From assembly GCF_028453695.1 (NCBI RefSeq), contig NC_135777.1, positions 17,907,714-17,971,713 of the forward strand: DNA of 64,000 nucleotides. Direction: 5' to 3'. The notes beneath the pieces are model-generated. The model was not told the DNA's origin, searched no databases, and saw only the letters and a program-made list of their open reading frames with translations. The DNA comes from Augochlora pura. Lineage: Eukaryota; Arthropoda; Insecta; Hymenoptera; Halictidae. Positions 24,455 through 36,403 of the stretch are shown here, in pieces; positions within the stretch are counted from its first letter, which is position 1; each line of letters starts with the position of its first letter. Position numbers and translations under genes: made by a program.

Positions 24455-27400
24455 TCAAGCGCCTTGAGCTTTGTTACTATTATTTTTTTCACTATTAGAC
24501 TTTGACATTCCTATATGTTGAGTTTCCCACAATTTACTGTAGAATGAGTTTGGTATATTTAACAATGACTCGTGCGTTCCTCTCTCCATTAATTTACCAC
24601 AATCTAAGACAAAAATTTCATCCGAGTCCATTACAGTGGACAAACGATGCGCTATAACAATGGATGTACGTCCAGTGGTTGCTCTGCGTAATGCTTCAAG
24701 AATGTTCTACAAACATATCATGTCATAAATATCATTAAATATGTATGCCATGTATTAAAGAAGCTATATATTATGAACTCACATGTTCTGTAATAGAATC
24801 CAGAGACGAGGTGGCTTCATCAAAAATTAATATTGGACTATTTTTTAAAATTGCTCTAGCAATTGCCACTCGCTGTTTTTCGCCTCCACTTAATTTCAAA
24901 CCGCGTTCTCCAACAGGTGTATCATATCCCTTTGGCCACTTGAGAATATGGTCATGTAGGTTTGCCATTTTAGCAGCCTCAAAAACTTCTTCTTTAGATT
25001 TGTTCAAATTTCCATAGTGAAGATTATAATAAATACTTTCATGGAAAAGGACAGTGTCCTAAAATTATTATATGTAAGCGATTATTAGGTTAAATGTATG
25101 TTAGCAGATCTCTTTTGGATTACAATTAAATTACCTGTGGCACTATTGCTATTGACCTTCTTAAAGACTCTAAATCTAAATCTTGAATATTGTGTCCACT
25201 AATATAAACACCTCCAGATTGTGGTTCAAAAAATCGATATAATAATCTCACAATTGTCGTTTTACTAAAAATATATATATTGTTACCAAGCTGTGACTAT
25301 GTTCATGAAAATCATATATGTTTATAGTAGAAACATACCCGCAACCAGATCCTCCAACAATGGCAATTTTCTTTCCACTTGGAATTGTAAAGCTGATATC
25401 GTTAAATATAGTCTTGCCTTCGCAATATTGAAACTTAATATTTTTAAACTCGATGTCCGAGTTCTTCGGGTTTATATTAAACTGCACAGCATTCTTCTTA
25501 GACTAGTTTAAGACATTATATAACATGTTAATAAGTTAATATATTATACATATTAGAAAACAATGCTACTACCTTAATTGCAGGGTCCATTGTCATCAAA
25601 GTAAACATTGTTTGCATGTCAATAAAAGCTTGTCTTACTTCGCGATATACTGAACCCAAAAATCCTAATGGTACAGACAATTGGAATAAAAGTGCATTGA
25701 CCATTACCAAATCACCAACTGTCATCGTACCTAAGTTGTTTGAAATAATATTATTCTCCATTTCATATCACATATAGTATTTAAATATAAAGTTAGATAT
25801 CATACCATTTACAATATTATTAGCCGCTAATACCATGATTAAACTTAATGCAGCACTAAATATAGCGTTTTGTCCAAAATTTAACATTGCTAAACTTGTA
25901 CTTGTTTTAAGAGATGCAGCTTCGTACTTTCTTAATGATGCATCATATCGTTCGGTTTCAAACTTCTCGTTACTGAAATACTGAAATAAAAAATATAATG
26001 ACTTAAATTAATATCGTATTATTTATCAGATAAACATTATAATAGTTGAGATTGTTAGGTACCTTTACTGTTTCATAATTAATCAGCGAATCTATCGCTT
26101 TGTTGCTTGCTTCATTTTCTGCTTGATTCATAAAAATTCGGAACTTCGTTCGCCACTGCGTAACAGCTAATGTAAATGCAGCATAGATACCAACGCAACC
26201 TAATGCAACAGTTGTATATTCTCCACCACATTTTAAATAGAGTATTGTACTAACAAGTCCTAATTCGAAAGCAGTGGGTACTATATTAAATACCATAGCG
26301 TTTAGTACAAAATTTATACCGCGACTTCCTCTGTCTATTGTCTGAAATGTAACGAATTTGTATAATATAATTTTTTATATTATCATAAATGCACCGACCA
26401 ATTAATAATAAATTAGTTTACCTTTGACAATGCTCCAGTTTGCCTAGACAGATGAAAAGCCATGTCCAAATTATGCAAATGTAAAAATACATTTTTTGCT
26501 ATTTTTCGTATAGAATGATGAGCAACTTTTGCAAACACTGCATTCCGCAATTCACTAAAACCAGCAGCACCTGCACGAGCTACACCATCTATTTTATCGA
26601 TACAAAAATTTAATCATTAATGACTGTTGTATATATGTGTAGATGTACTATAAAATAATATGAAATACATGCATCCTATAAGTAGTGATGTTGCTATTGT
26701 TGCCACTGTTTCTGGTGCAGTTTCTACACCTAGAACAGCACCGCTACCAACTGCTATACTGTGAGCATTGAGTGTGTCTATTGCATATTTGAAAATAAAT
26801 GGAACACAAACATTTAAAACCTTTGCACCAACAAGTAAGCCAAGAGCTAATTGTACCCTTTTTCTTATGTCTGGATCATCCTAAAAGCATGTATACGATA
26901 AAATTCAGTTATAATTTTGTGTACATTATGTATTTTGAAAAACTTACTTTTGGCCAAATATATCTAAGCATTGCTTTGACCATATTTGAAGCTGTAACTG
27001 ATTCCTTATCTTTAAAATCAATAGCTTCACGACTTAAACTGGATACGCCAGGATGAAAACAATCTCTTTTTGGTTGACCTAATTTCCAACCAGTAAATCC
27101 AGAAATTATTTGTGGGAATTTAACTGGAGGTAGAATAGTCTTTGATTGCCATATACTTTTTTTCTTCTGAGCACGATCAATAACATTTCCATTGCAGCAC
27201 TAAAAAATATTTGCAAACTTTAAAGAAATGCTTACATATTTGTGTAATAGATATTTACCTACATTGTTATGAAATATCAAACAATTATTTTTTTATCAGC
27301 AAATTTTTTGTAAGAAACGATTGTAATAAAAAATTAAAAAAGCATTAATTGTAAATAAATTTTTTTTATTAAATATTACAAACAAAATATGACACATATA

Positions 27401-29211
27401 TTTTTTATGTACATTTTAATAATGCAATGTAAAGTAGTATATGATTTGAATCCCTATAATTAATGGAACATACACATATAATTATTTGAAACTGTTAATA
27501 TTGCTAAATATTCTTCTATAAGATTAATAGCAATAAAAAAAGATTTTGTACAATCTTTATAATTTTGCATATTTTTCAAACAATTCAACAGTTCAGTCCT
27601 TTTTAAATTTAAAATTTCTTTTGCTGTATTATACATTTGTAAAGTTTCCACTGAAGTAAATGAACCACCATATATTTTTATATTCCATTGTTCCCTTTCT
27701 AATTTTGTGTTTAATATAAATAATGTACAATTGGCATTGTAATTTAAACCTTCTCTTGTAAATGCCATACTTTTTTGTAAATTATTTGATAAAATAAAAT
27801 CTAACTTTAACTTTGATATGCTAAAACAAGCTTCTATATCGGAAATAGTGAAACAAATCTCATCTAATTGATTATTTGGTATAAAAAAACCGTAATCAAC
27901 ATATAATTTCAAACTATTGTGCGACCCATAATTAATAAAAACTTGTGATCCTTTACTAAATGATTTTAATGTTACAATTTCATAAAATTTTTCTTTTTTT
28001 TCATCTATAATTAAAGATGCACGCACTGCAGTATCACTATCGTGGTTAAAAAGGTCTAGAAATGGTGCTAAGGCTATATTGTTAGGTTGTTTTACATTGA
28101 TAATAGCATGATTTGTTTCTATCTGTTCTGTATCAATATATACAGCTCTTGTATTAACAATATAATATGCCCATTTATATCTTTCAAATGTTAATATCTT
28201 TTTTAAATCATAGCCACAATGAGAACAATAACCAGTTTTACTCAACTTATTTATTGACCTAATTAATAACTGATATTCTCTTCCAACTTTATGGTATCTA
28301 CTCATGTAATCAGTAATAAATGATGGTAATAAATTTTTTTCTTTCTGTGTACAAAAGTCTGGGTTTGTTAAAATCTGAGGAAGGCTATTTATATAATAGT
28401 ACCATTTTGATGTATCATTTAAATGTAATTCATATAAAAGAAACACTGATAACACACATTGTGCACTATATAATTTGTCTTTTAAAAAAATAACATTAAT
28501 ATCACTTTGGTGTACTGTAGTCGTTGTTATTAGCATCTCGTATGATATTCTGATTAGTGCTTCATTGATTTTTATATCTTTTAATGTTTTCAACCCTCTA
28601 CCAGTCATAGGAAAATCAAATGGAACTAAATCATAAATTAATAAACAGTTATTTGCTAATAACCAAGACTTTAGATGCATCAAGGTTTCATCTCCTTTTT
28701 CTGCCAATTTTTTGACATTTAGTTTCTTCTTTTGATGTCGTTTTCTTGATGTTCTACCCATTATGTATATATCTGTAGAAGCAGTAAATAGACATCTTGA
28801 AATAAATAATTTTTTGTTAACTGTCATCAAATATTCATTATTAAATATTCATTACCAAGACTATCTATACTCTTTTAACGACTGACGTTTTTTATAATTG
28901 CTTATCAATAACATTATAGCTTAAGCAATTATGGCATAATTAAGAAAAGCAAACAGCATGTAGCAGTTAATGACATTGTTATAATTTCGTATTAAACGTT
29001 TAAATACTATATAAAAATATGTGAGAAAAAGTACCCTAATTCCAATAGCTGGAAACATTGGATTAAGTGTTGAAACGCTAAGAAAACCTTCTTCTGAAAA
29101 TATTTGTTGTCTTCGTGGTTTAAATGAACATGTTGTATATGATTTGAACCAAAGTTTTCTTTTGTTGTGCGCAACACGTTGTAGACGACGACATAAAATA
29201 ATGTTTAACAT
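24455..29211 (-). CDS. ABCB7: Mitochondrial ABC transporter ABCB7 / Atm1
   Basis: Eleven minus-strand exons: 29211-29035, 27199-26948, 26880-26673, 26588-26422, 26341-26063, 25980-25806, 25730-25573, 25502-25339, 25264-25135, 25058-24783 and 24706-24455. The sum is 745 residues (human 752). It is a half-transporter of the inner mitochondrial membrane that exports a sulfur or glutathione-bound intermediate needed for cytosolic Fe-S assembly. Exon 1 is Arg/Lys-rich with no acids near its start, as expected of a presequence, and joins in phase 0 to exon 2 (CCNGNVIDRAQ). The core aligns along its length: YIWPKDDPD, VPFIFKYAIDTLN, DRGSRGINFVL, WRTKFRI, NYETVK, GDLVMVN. Walker A is GGSGCGKTT across introns, the signature LSGGEKQR, Walker B ILIFDEATSSLD and the H-loop AHRLST. 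Intron 1 holds SETD4. Intron 3 appears to use a GC donor. Confidence 0.93.
27460..28761 (-). CDS. SETD4: SETD4, SET-domain methyltransferase, single exon
   Basis: An uninterrupted minus-strand frame of 433 residues starts at the ATG at 28761. The start MGRTSRKRHQKKK matches the N-terminal GRTSR motif of vertebrate SETD4 and is preferred over in-frame codons up to 28830. SET motifs seen: FPMTGRGLKTLKDI (SET-N), VNTRAVYID, LAPFLDLFNHD, and VFINYGSHNSLKLYVDYGF (substrate and cofactor pocket). A C-terminal Rubisco-LSMT-like substrate-binding half follows. The insert YCSHCGYDL in the middle has a CxxC. SETD4 is reported as a histone/protein lysine methyltransferase linked to quiescence in animals. 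The gene has no introns and lies entirely within intron 1 of ABCB7 on the same strand. Confidence 0.9.
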   Translation of the reverse strand: MGRTSRKRHQKKKLNVKKLAEKGDETLMHLKSWLLANNCLLIYDLVPFDFPMTGRGLKTLKDIKINEALIRISYEMLITTTTVHQSDINVIFLKDKLYSAQCVLSVFLLYELHLNDTSKWYYYINSLPQILTNPDFCTQKEKNLLPSFITDYMSRYHKVGREYQLLIRSINKLSKTGYCSHCGYDLKKILTFERYKWAYYIVNTRAVYIDTEQIETNHAIINVKQPNNIALAPFLDLFNHDSDTAVRASLIIDEKKEKFYEIVTLKSFSKGSQVFINYGSHNSLKLYVDYGFFIPNNQLDEICFTISDIEACFSISKLKLDFILSNNLQKSMAFTREGLNYNANCTLFILNTKLEREQWNIKIYGGSFTSVETLQMYNTAKEILNLKRTELLNCLKNMQNYKDCTKSFFIAINLIEEYLAILTVSNNYMCMFH

Positions 29212-30005
29212 TATATCAGAAATTTTAATTCACAAATGAAGATATAAAAATGAAATTCACAAATTAGGTTAGTGGATCATGATACGGACACTGCATATGT
29301 ACATAATGATATGACATATACATATCCCGATTATGTATTCCAGATCACGAAACACGTATGTAATCTAGATGTGCGTCTACACTAAAACTTCAAGTTTCAT
29401 AAGTCTATCAGGGAGGAACGCACTCCGTTAAAGAGATTAGAAATAGAAATTGCTTTGCTCTTATTGGCTGACAATCCAATGCTAAGACAAAATGGACTAC
29501 GGATTGGATGCACAGTAACATGGTGTAGATGCTTGTAATGTTTCAGCAATGAAACAGAATTCATACATAATGTCATAAAATTTTGATGTTAAGTTTCGTT
29601 AATGGATTAAGCTGCGACCTGGATTAAAACTCGTTACTGTACAAACTGGTGCATTCCCACCACTTTGATATTCTCCTTTCAGAAGTGGGAGGTTTGAAGA
29701 AGACCCAAAGGACATTTCCACCACCACACCCCTATGTTGCAGGCAAATTGTCAAACTACTCCATATTGATGCACTTATTATTTTTGTATTTAAAAAAAAT
29801 AAAAGTATTTAAATGCAATAGTTTTTCCATTAAAAATCGATGAAGCTTCATATAGATGGTATAAAGCAAATAAATAATAGAAAAAAAGCAAAAAACCTTG
29901 ATCTAGGTTAGATGTTGGAACGCATACTTTCTTCGGAAAATAAGGTCAAAAGTAAAAGTTTTGAAACGTCAATCATGTGCGTTATACCTGTTGCATGCGT
30001 CACTA
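29212..30005. promoter_or_regulatory. Divergent region between ABCB7 (-) and PDSS2 (+)
   Basis: About 0.8 kb between the two start codons, presumably with both promoters. The part at 29395-29530 is relatively GC-rich for this window. No coding frame or known motif is supported. Confidence 0.4.
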
Positions 30006-31617
30006 ATGCTAATGTTGAAGAAAAACATAGTTCACTGGAGTGTACGGTATAAAATGTCTACGAACAAACTTGTTTCTATTTTTTTTAAATACGGAAATAC
30101 AGCCAGATTGGTTTCGTACGCTGATCACAGGCTGTACTATACAATACACAGAAATGTGCACACTTGTGTGGTAGATAGATTTCGGTTGCAACAATGCAAT
30201 AATGTAGAAACTAAACTTGCTGGAAATCAAAAGCCAGATTGGAACAAAGCTGTTTCAGAAGCAGAGAAAATTGTTGGGTATCCGACTTCATTTTTAAGCT
30301 TACGATGGCTTCTGAGCGATGAAATTGCAAATGTAGCACTACATCTGCGAAAATTGGTGGGATCTAATCATCCTTTATTAAAGACAGCTAAGTAAGACAA
30401 ATACATAGTATATAAAATTAACTTTATTGTCTAATAAGTGTTTCTGTTTCTTATATATATTATTTTGTTTCTGTTGTAGAAGTGTTATTTTTAATGGACG
30501 TAATAATATGCAAGCATGGGGTCTTATTGTATTGTTAATTTCAAAAGCTGCTGGTCATTTAAATGTAGATAACATGGAAGAAGACAAGGCCGCTGGTGTA
30601 CTACATAGGTATAGTATTATAGATTAAAATAAAGTATGTATAAGTAGAAATAAGCAAAATTTGTACTGAACTGTATTTTAGCCAGCGAGCATTGGCTGAA
30701 GTTACTGAAATGATACGTACCAGTCACCTTGTCCATAAAGGACTAATAAATATAGGACCAAGCCTTCATTTAGAAACTTCAGAATTAAATGACATGAATG
30801 TTGGTAACAAGATTGCATTATTAAGTGGAGATTATTTATTAGCTAATTCATGTTCAGAATTAGCTAATCTTCGGAACCAGGAAGTACGTATATAAAACAT
30901 ATAAAATATTCTATGGTCTTAAGAGTAGGAGCTATTCACTATAGTGTGATTTTATTCAGATTGGAGAATTAATGTCTGGTGCTGTAAGAGACCTGGCTGA
31001 AGCAGAATTTATAGGACGCAGCGATAGTCAAAATAATCCTTTGCCTTCTATACCACCTGATGATCGTACAGGTTATGCAGTCAAAGAATGGACTCTGAGG
31101 AATGTATTAAGTGCTGGTGCATTACTTGGTAAATCGTGCAAAGGTACACTAAAACTGGCTGGACATAGCAATGAAATACAAGAGCAGGGTTACAACTTTG
31201 GTAAACATTTAGCATTAGCTTGGCAAGCTTATTTGGATTTAAGTCCGTTTATTACAAAAGATCAAAGTGTAACTTTCAGTCTATGTTCTGCTCCAGTTAT
31301 GTTTCATATTGAACATGACCCATTAATTCTAGCCGAAATTGATAAGGGTTTAGAATCTGTAAATGATGTAGATTATCAAAAGGTAGATATATAAATATTC
31401 ATACCTAGATAATGCAGCTTTTTAATGAAAATTATAATTATAAACAACTTTAATGCAGGTTTACAAAACCGTCTTGAGGGGGCCGGGAGTCGAATTAACA
31501 AAGCAATTGCAAAAACGACATTCACAAAGAGCAATGGAAGTTTTAAGTGTATTTGAAAAAAGTGATGCGAGAACAGCATTGTATAACATTATAGCAGCCA
31601 TGGAAGAGTCTGAATAA
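30006..31617 (+). CDS. PDSS2: Decaprenyl diphosphate synthase subunit 2 (PDSS2)
   Basis: Exons: 30006 or 30054 to 30391, 30480-30608, 30682-30883, 30960-31382 and 31459-31617. The product is 432 or 416 residues depending on which ATG is used (30006, MLMLKKN; 30054, MSTNKLV). This is the non-catalytic partner of PDSS1 in making the polyprenyl tail of ubiquinone, in the mitochondrial matrix. Family features: YPTSFLSLRWLLSDEIANVA near residue 80, NNMQAWGLIVLLISKAAG, SHLVHKGL, LLSGDYLLANSC, and a C-terminus ending in AAMEESE. The Asp-rich DDxxD motifs of catalytic prenyl transferases are absent, as expected for PDSS2. The basic N-terminus suits import into mitochondria. It is divergent from the mitochondrial ABCB7. 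Confidence 0.92.
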
Positions 31618-32662
31618 TGACATATAATATCTAGACTTCATATAATTGCCCAAAGATCAGTTTAAGGACTCCGTCCTATGTTAAGTTTCCAATTTTACCA
31701 TAAATCGTATTCAGACATGTCAAATTTATACATAAAATATAACTTGAAGAATTAAGATCACAAAAAATAACATAGAAAAATAACAAAGGTGATAAGTTTT
31801 ATATTAAATGGTATTTAAATAAATTTTTATTGACATAAGTACCTGTATTTTCTATTATACATATACGTTTTCTTATACAGTGAATTATATTAACATTTTT
31901 AAAATACATTATAGTAAAATATATAAAAATTATAATTATGTGTTATCATTGTGGGGCAAGTATATACATATAATCCATAATATAATTAATTGTAGTTGTA
32001 AATCGATGAAATGTATATGCATACATATTGGTAAGTATGTATGTATAATATTATGTACAGTGATGCCTTACCATATTGAATCATTTTTACCTCATCATAT
32101 TGCGCCTTTTTATCCTCACCATTTTAGTTCGCATTCAGCTTCGCGCAGTTGGTTTAGAAAGAGAACGGGAAATGATCGAGAGAGACAGAACGAAGGCAGA
32201 AGCCTCTCTGTGTGAGTGTCCACACGGATGAGAAACCTAAGCTTCTTACTCATTCGTGCTTGCAGTCTCACTCTTTTCGCGCATCCGTTTGTCTAGTGCT
32301 TCGTCTGAAACACTCGACACGATATGTTGGCGTACAGATGCGCGAAAAGAGTGAGACTGCAAGCACGATAAAGGAAGACAAGCTGCATGATCGTCGGTGC
32401 GACTGGTTTTGCTTGTGTTGTTATAATGTTATGCTATCTTGACCACTCGCCACTTCCTCTCTTTGTCTAAAAATGTGAAGTCAGCACTGCTTAGCTACGA
32501 AGCATCAACCAATCAGAGAAAGACAATTTCTGTACCATACCTTAACTTTTTGAGCTCTTTGTCCCTGATCCGTAATATAGTAAGGCACTATTGTGGTGAC
32601 ACATACAGTACTGTTTATTCAATAGTATAGTGGGGTGTGGGGACACATTCATATTTGTAAAC
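31618..32662. other. Intergenic region upstream of TRAPPC3
   Basis: It contains PDSS2 3'UTR (AATAAA near 31816), then AT-rich sequence, then a GC-richer block at 32120-32640 that probably includes the TRAPPC3 promoter. The block holds the large inverted repeat listed separately. Open frames at 31880-32630 on the plus strand lack family features and look incidental. Confidence 0.45.
32254..32368. repeat. Perfect 32-bp inverted repeat with 51-base loop
   Basis: The left arm 32254-32285 (starts TCGTGCTTGCAGTCTCACTC) and right arm 32337-32368 (starts GATGCGCGAAAAGAGTGAGA) are exact reverse complements over 32 bases. The spacer 32286-32336 is unique. In RNA this would fold into a long uninterrupted hairpin. 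It lies about 300 bp upstream of the TRAPPC3 ATG. There are no flanking direct repeats I can recognise. Confidence 0.93.
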
Positions 32663-33425
32663 ATGTCACGAACAGGAACGAAATTAGACTCAAAAAAAGT
32701 AGTAAGTATATTACAAACGTAGATTTACTTTACCGATTTATCGATAATTATAAGTTTTACATTTCTAAGTTACATTACGTTCCCTGGTAACATTTAGAAG
32801 TTATTATCGAAATCATAAGTAAGGTTATATCGAAATTATGGTTTTATATAGGTCGTGTGACGGTTCAAGTTACTTGAAAAACAATTTAATATTTACATTG
32901 AAAGTTTAAATAACATAATCATTTCAGAATTCTGAATTATTCACGTTGACGTATGGTGCATTGGTAGCCCAGTTATTAAAGGATTATGAAAATGTAGAAG
33001 ATGTTAATAAACAACTAGAAAGAATGGGCTATAATATGGGAATTCGTTTGATTGAAGATTTCTTAGCACGTACTGGATCTGGTCGGTGTTACGATTTTAG
33101 AGACACAGCTGAGAAGATACAAACTGGTTTTAAAATATTTTTGGGTATTACCCCAACGATTACAAACTGGAGTGCTGCTGGAGATGAATTCTCTTTATGC
33201 TTTGAAGCGAATCCATTAACAGAATTTGTAGAATTACCGGATCATTGTTTAAATTTAAAGTACTGTAATATATTAATTGGAATTTTAAGAGGAGCTTGTG
33301 AAATGGTACAAATGGAAATTGCCTGTTGGTTTATACAAGATCAACTTAAGAATGACAATGTGAATGAATTACGTGTTAAGTTCATTAAAAGACTAGAGGA
33401 TGCCATTCCAGCAGGAGAAGATTAA
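32663..33425 (+). CDS. TRAPPC3: TRAPP complex subunit 3 (TRAPPC3 / Bet3)
   Basis: Two exons, 32663-32701 (13 codons, MSRTGTKLDSKKV) and 32928-33425, give 178 residues against 180 in human. This is a core TRAPP subunit for tethering ER-to-Golgi vesicles and activating Rab1. Seen: ELFTLTYGALVAQLLKDYE, GYNMGIRLIEDFLARTG, then GRCYDF with the cysteine at the position palmitoylated in other Bet3 proteins, and FKIFLGITPTITNW. The C-terminal helix has LRGACEMVQMEIACWF. The start codon follows from the family's short N-terminus. An AATAAA lies about 20 bases after the stop. Confidence 0.95.
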
Positions 33426-34104
33426 GTAAGCTCATTGTATTCAAATAATAAACCATTGTGGTAATTTTAAACTTTTTTATTTCATTAAACAGCTTAATCT
33501 CTGCAATTTTTAATTGACGTAGTACATATGATCTGATGAGTTAATTAAAAACAAATATCAATTAAAAATTAAACAATTTGATTCCAAAATATTTGGAATT
33601 ACTGTTTATTTTTTTTGTATTATTGTGAATTATTACATTTTACTGTTTATTTATGCAGTGTACATTTTTTGTATATAAATGCAATGTTAATAAAATAGTT
33701 TTATTTGTTCAGGAAATTACAAACGATAATGTTGTTTTCAATGATACATGTGATTCATACAAAAATTGTATGTAATAATTTGTTTCTATTTACATAATTA
33801 GTATCATATATTCGTAATTGCTTTTGTGTATAATAGATTCTTATAACTAGTAAGTTTAATCTTGAATTATAATACGTGTTATAAATAATATACACACATC
33901 ATAAGTATGCATGCAAATACATAGATGCCATAGCAGCTCATTCTTGGTAACGCGTAGAAGTATAGAAGGTTAAGATACAATTTGAAACAATTTTTATCTC
34001 AATGCGATCTTATAACCTCCAAAAGTTTATGATTTATTTTTAAAATCATATCGATAAATCCTTAATACATTTTCTGAGACAATGTTATAACATTTTTGTA
34101 GGCA
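33426..34104. other. Intergenic / 5' leader of the zinc-domain gene
   Basis: It holds the TRAPPC3 3'UTR and the upstream region of the next gene. A TTTTTGTAG acceptor ends at 34101, three bases before the ATG at 34105, so a 5'UTR exon (or an upstream coding exon) probably lies here. None can be delimited. Confidence 0.4.
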
Positions 34105-34617
34105 ATGGAAATAAAATGCAAATATTGTAGAAAAGATCTCTTCAACAAAGTACCAATACAGCTATTAACTTCTCATGGTGAAATAAAACAGAATATTATG
34201 GATGTAGGATGCAGCGGTACAAATGATTCAGAACCTTCTTTATACATACCAATAGAAAATATGCCAAAATGGATTGCAGACATTGTAAATCAAGTAAAGT
34301 TTACATATATAAATATTCGTTTATAAATATTACATAATATCTATATATATATATACGTATATAACATTATATGAAAAATAAAATATTAATTTGATGAAAA
34401 TAATGTATGGAAATTTAAAAGTTCTTAAATAAAACCTACATAATATAATCTGCATTTGTTACAGGAATCTTGGACCAAGGGTAGACTAAATTGTCCGCAT
34501 TGTAATAATCGCATAGGCTCATTTAACTTTGTAAATGAATTAAAATGTAGTTGTGGTCAATTTGTAACACCCTCTGTTAGAATAACCAGTAGTAAAGTAG
34601 ATATTTCACGTAATTAA
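34105..34617 (+). CDS. Solo zinc-binding domain protein of RNF180 / DUSP12 type
   Basis: Two exons, 34105-34293 and 34465-34617, join in phase 0 to give 113 residues. Two zinc-ligand clusters are seen: CKYCRKDL at the start, then CPHCNNRIGSFNF and CSCGQFVTP near the end. The layout (CxxC, a middle segment MPKWIADIV, LNCPxCxxRLGxFNF, CSCG, basic VRITSSKVD tail) is that of the N-terminal domain of the ligase RNF180 and the C-terminal domain of the phosphatase DUSP12. Here neither a RING nor a phosphatase domain is attached in the visible exons. An upstream coding exon cannot be excluded because an acceptor lies just before the ATG. Its function is therefore unknown; a structural Zn module is the safe call. 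Confidence 0.75.
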
Positions 34618-36403
34618 ATATTGACATCGTATAATAATACAATATAAAAGTCAAAACATGTGAGAATCACATAATATAAATAATAAAGGGAAAGAATTAT
34701 ACATTTCAGAAGTTTTTTTTATCGAAGAATTTCATTATAATGAGTATTACTTTTGCACAACATTAAATAGAAACAATAATTGTTTTTCATTTATTGGCTT
34801 TTTATCAATGTTATTTTTTATCATTTTTTTATGCATTTATTTTGTATTGCACAAGATTTCTATGAAATATATACGTATATATATTTATATATATCATACA
34901 AGTGTGTGTATGTGTGTGTGTGTATGTTTGTATAGATTTATATAAAATTTTTAGTATGAATATAACAATGGTGGTATAACATTAAACACACATTTTGACA
35001 ATAAATATATACCATGGATCCAAACATTGTCATCTGACTTCGTAAACCATCAGCAATTTTTGTTCAATATGTTTAAACTTTAAATATTATTTATTGCATA
35101 CGTATACGTATATTTTTATCAATAGACATTTATTTTACACAAATCCATAACAGTTCAATTATCTTTTATAAGTTTATACATTTACAATGCATATATATAT
35201 TATATATACACATATGAATGTATGCGTAACACGCAAATGGTTATAAAAGTCGACTGTGTACATTGTATATATGTACACAACAGTGGCTACCTTACACTAA
35301 AGTATAATTGGTAATTTATATCATTTATGCAACAAAATTCCTACTTAATCTAGTTACAATTAACTATTAATGCATAGCATTAAAATACACTTGAATAATT
35401 GTTATGAATTCATAACAAAGTGAAAAATAATTTAGACCATATTGCATGTCTATGATAAACCTTAAAATTCCTTCCTTTGCTTGTTTCAAGGTATTCCAAA
35501 ATAAACTTTTCATTCATTAAACTGAACTTATTCTTTCAATTTTTTGCAGTAGTTTTAGCTGCTTTTAAGAATACATAAATACATTATTATAATGTACGGA
35601 ATATAACGATGATAAAACAAACAATGCATAATATCAATAAGTAACATTCACAATATAACATGAAAATATATTAAATATAGACAACATTAACAGGTACTGT
35701 ATTTTTTGTATTAAATCTTTATTAACGGCAATAACAGTAAATTTGTATAATTCAAAATAAAAGTAATTACAAAGAAATTAAAGTCAGCCATGTGTTCTAG
35801 AAAATTATATATATTTCTATTTATGAAATTAATGTAATTGTGTGAAGACTGTTATTAGCCTCGAAAATAAAAAAATTACTTCTTGTGATCATTAAAAGCA
35901 ATTTTTTAGTTATTNNNNNNNNNNNNNNNNNNNNNNNNNNNNNNNNNNNNNNNNNNNNNNNNNNNNNNNNNNNNNNNNNNNNNNNNNNNNNNNNNNNNNN
36001 NNNNNNNNNNNNNNGGGTAAGGGGTGTTTTCTTTGTCTAATTATTAGAACTATGTTAACTAATATTCTACAAGACAGACCCCTTCCGCTATTCCAAACAA
36101 TGTAGCTACTTAATAAAGATTTCATCAATATGCAGCGTTTTATATTCGAATTTTTATTGTTCTTTTTTTATCAATTTCCGCGGACAAGGGTTATGTGCAA
36201 ATTTCAATTTCTTTCATTAACACAGCTATATCTATATGCCCGATCTGATATTTCCTAGAATGGTACTTTAAGTAGAGCAATATAAGTTACAACAAAATTG
36301 GAAGTGTAACACGTGCAGGTAAAACTATCTAGAAAGAATGAGTACAAAATCTGTTCCATCTGATGCATGTCAATAGTAGAAATTGTGTACCTTAATTTAC
36401 ATC
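34618..36403. other. Convergent intergenic stretch with assembly gap
   Basis: It contains the 3'UTRs of the zinc-domain gene (AATAAA at 34682) and of striatin. It is AT-rich, with a TG microsatellite at 34902-34927. No coding frame is supported. Confidence 0.4.
35915..36014. other. Assembly gap of 100 N
   Basis: Exactly 100 unknown bases. A round number like this usually marks a gap of unknown true size. It lies in the 3' flank of striatin and breaks no coding exon. Confidence 1.

Noticed and set aside
31880..32630. Three consecutive plus-strand frames between PDSS2 and TRAPPC3
   Set aside because: No family features, and they cross the inverted repeat; openness is explained by base composition.
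34902..34927. TG dinucleotide run
   Set aside because: Ordinary microsatellite, not worth a separate finding.
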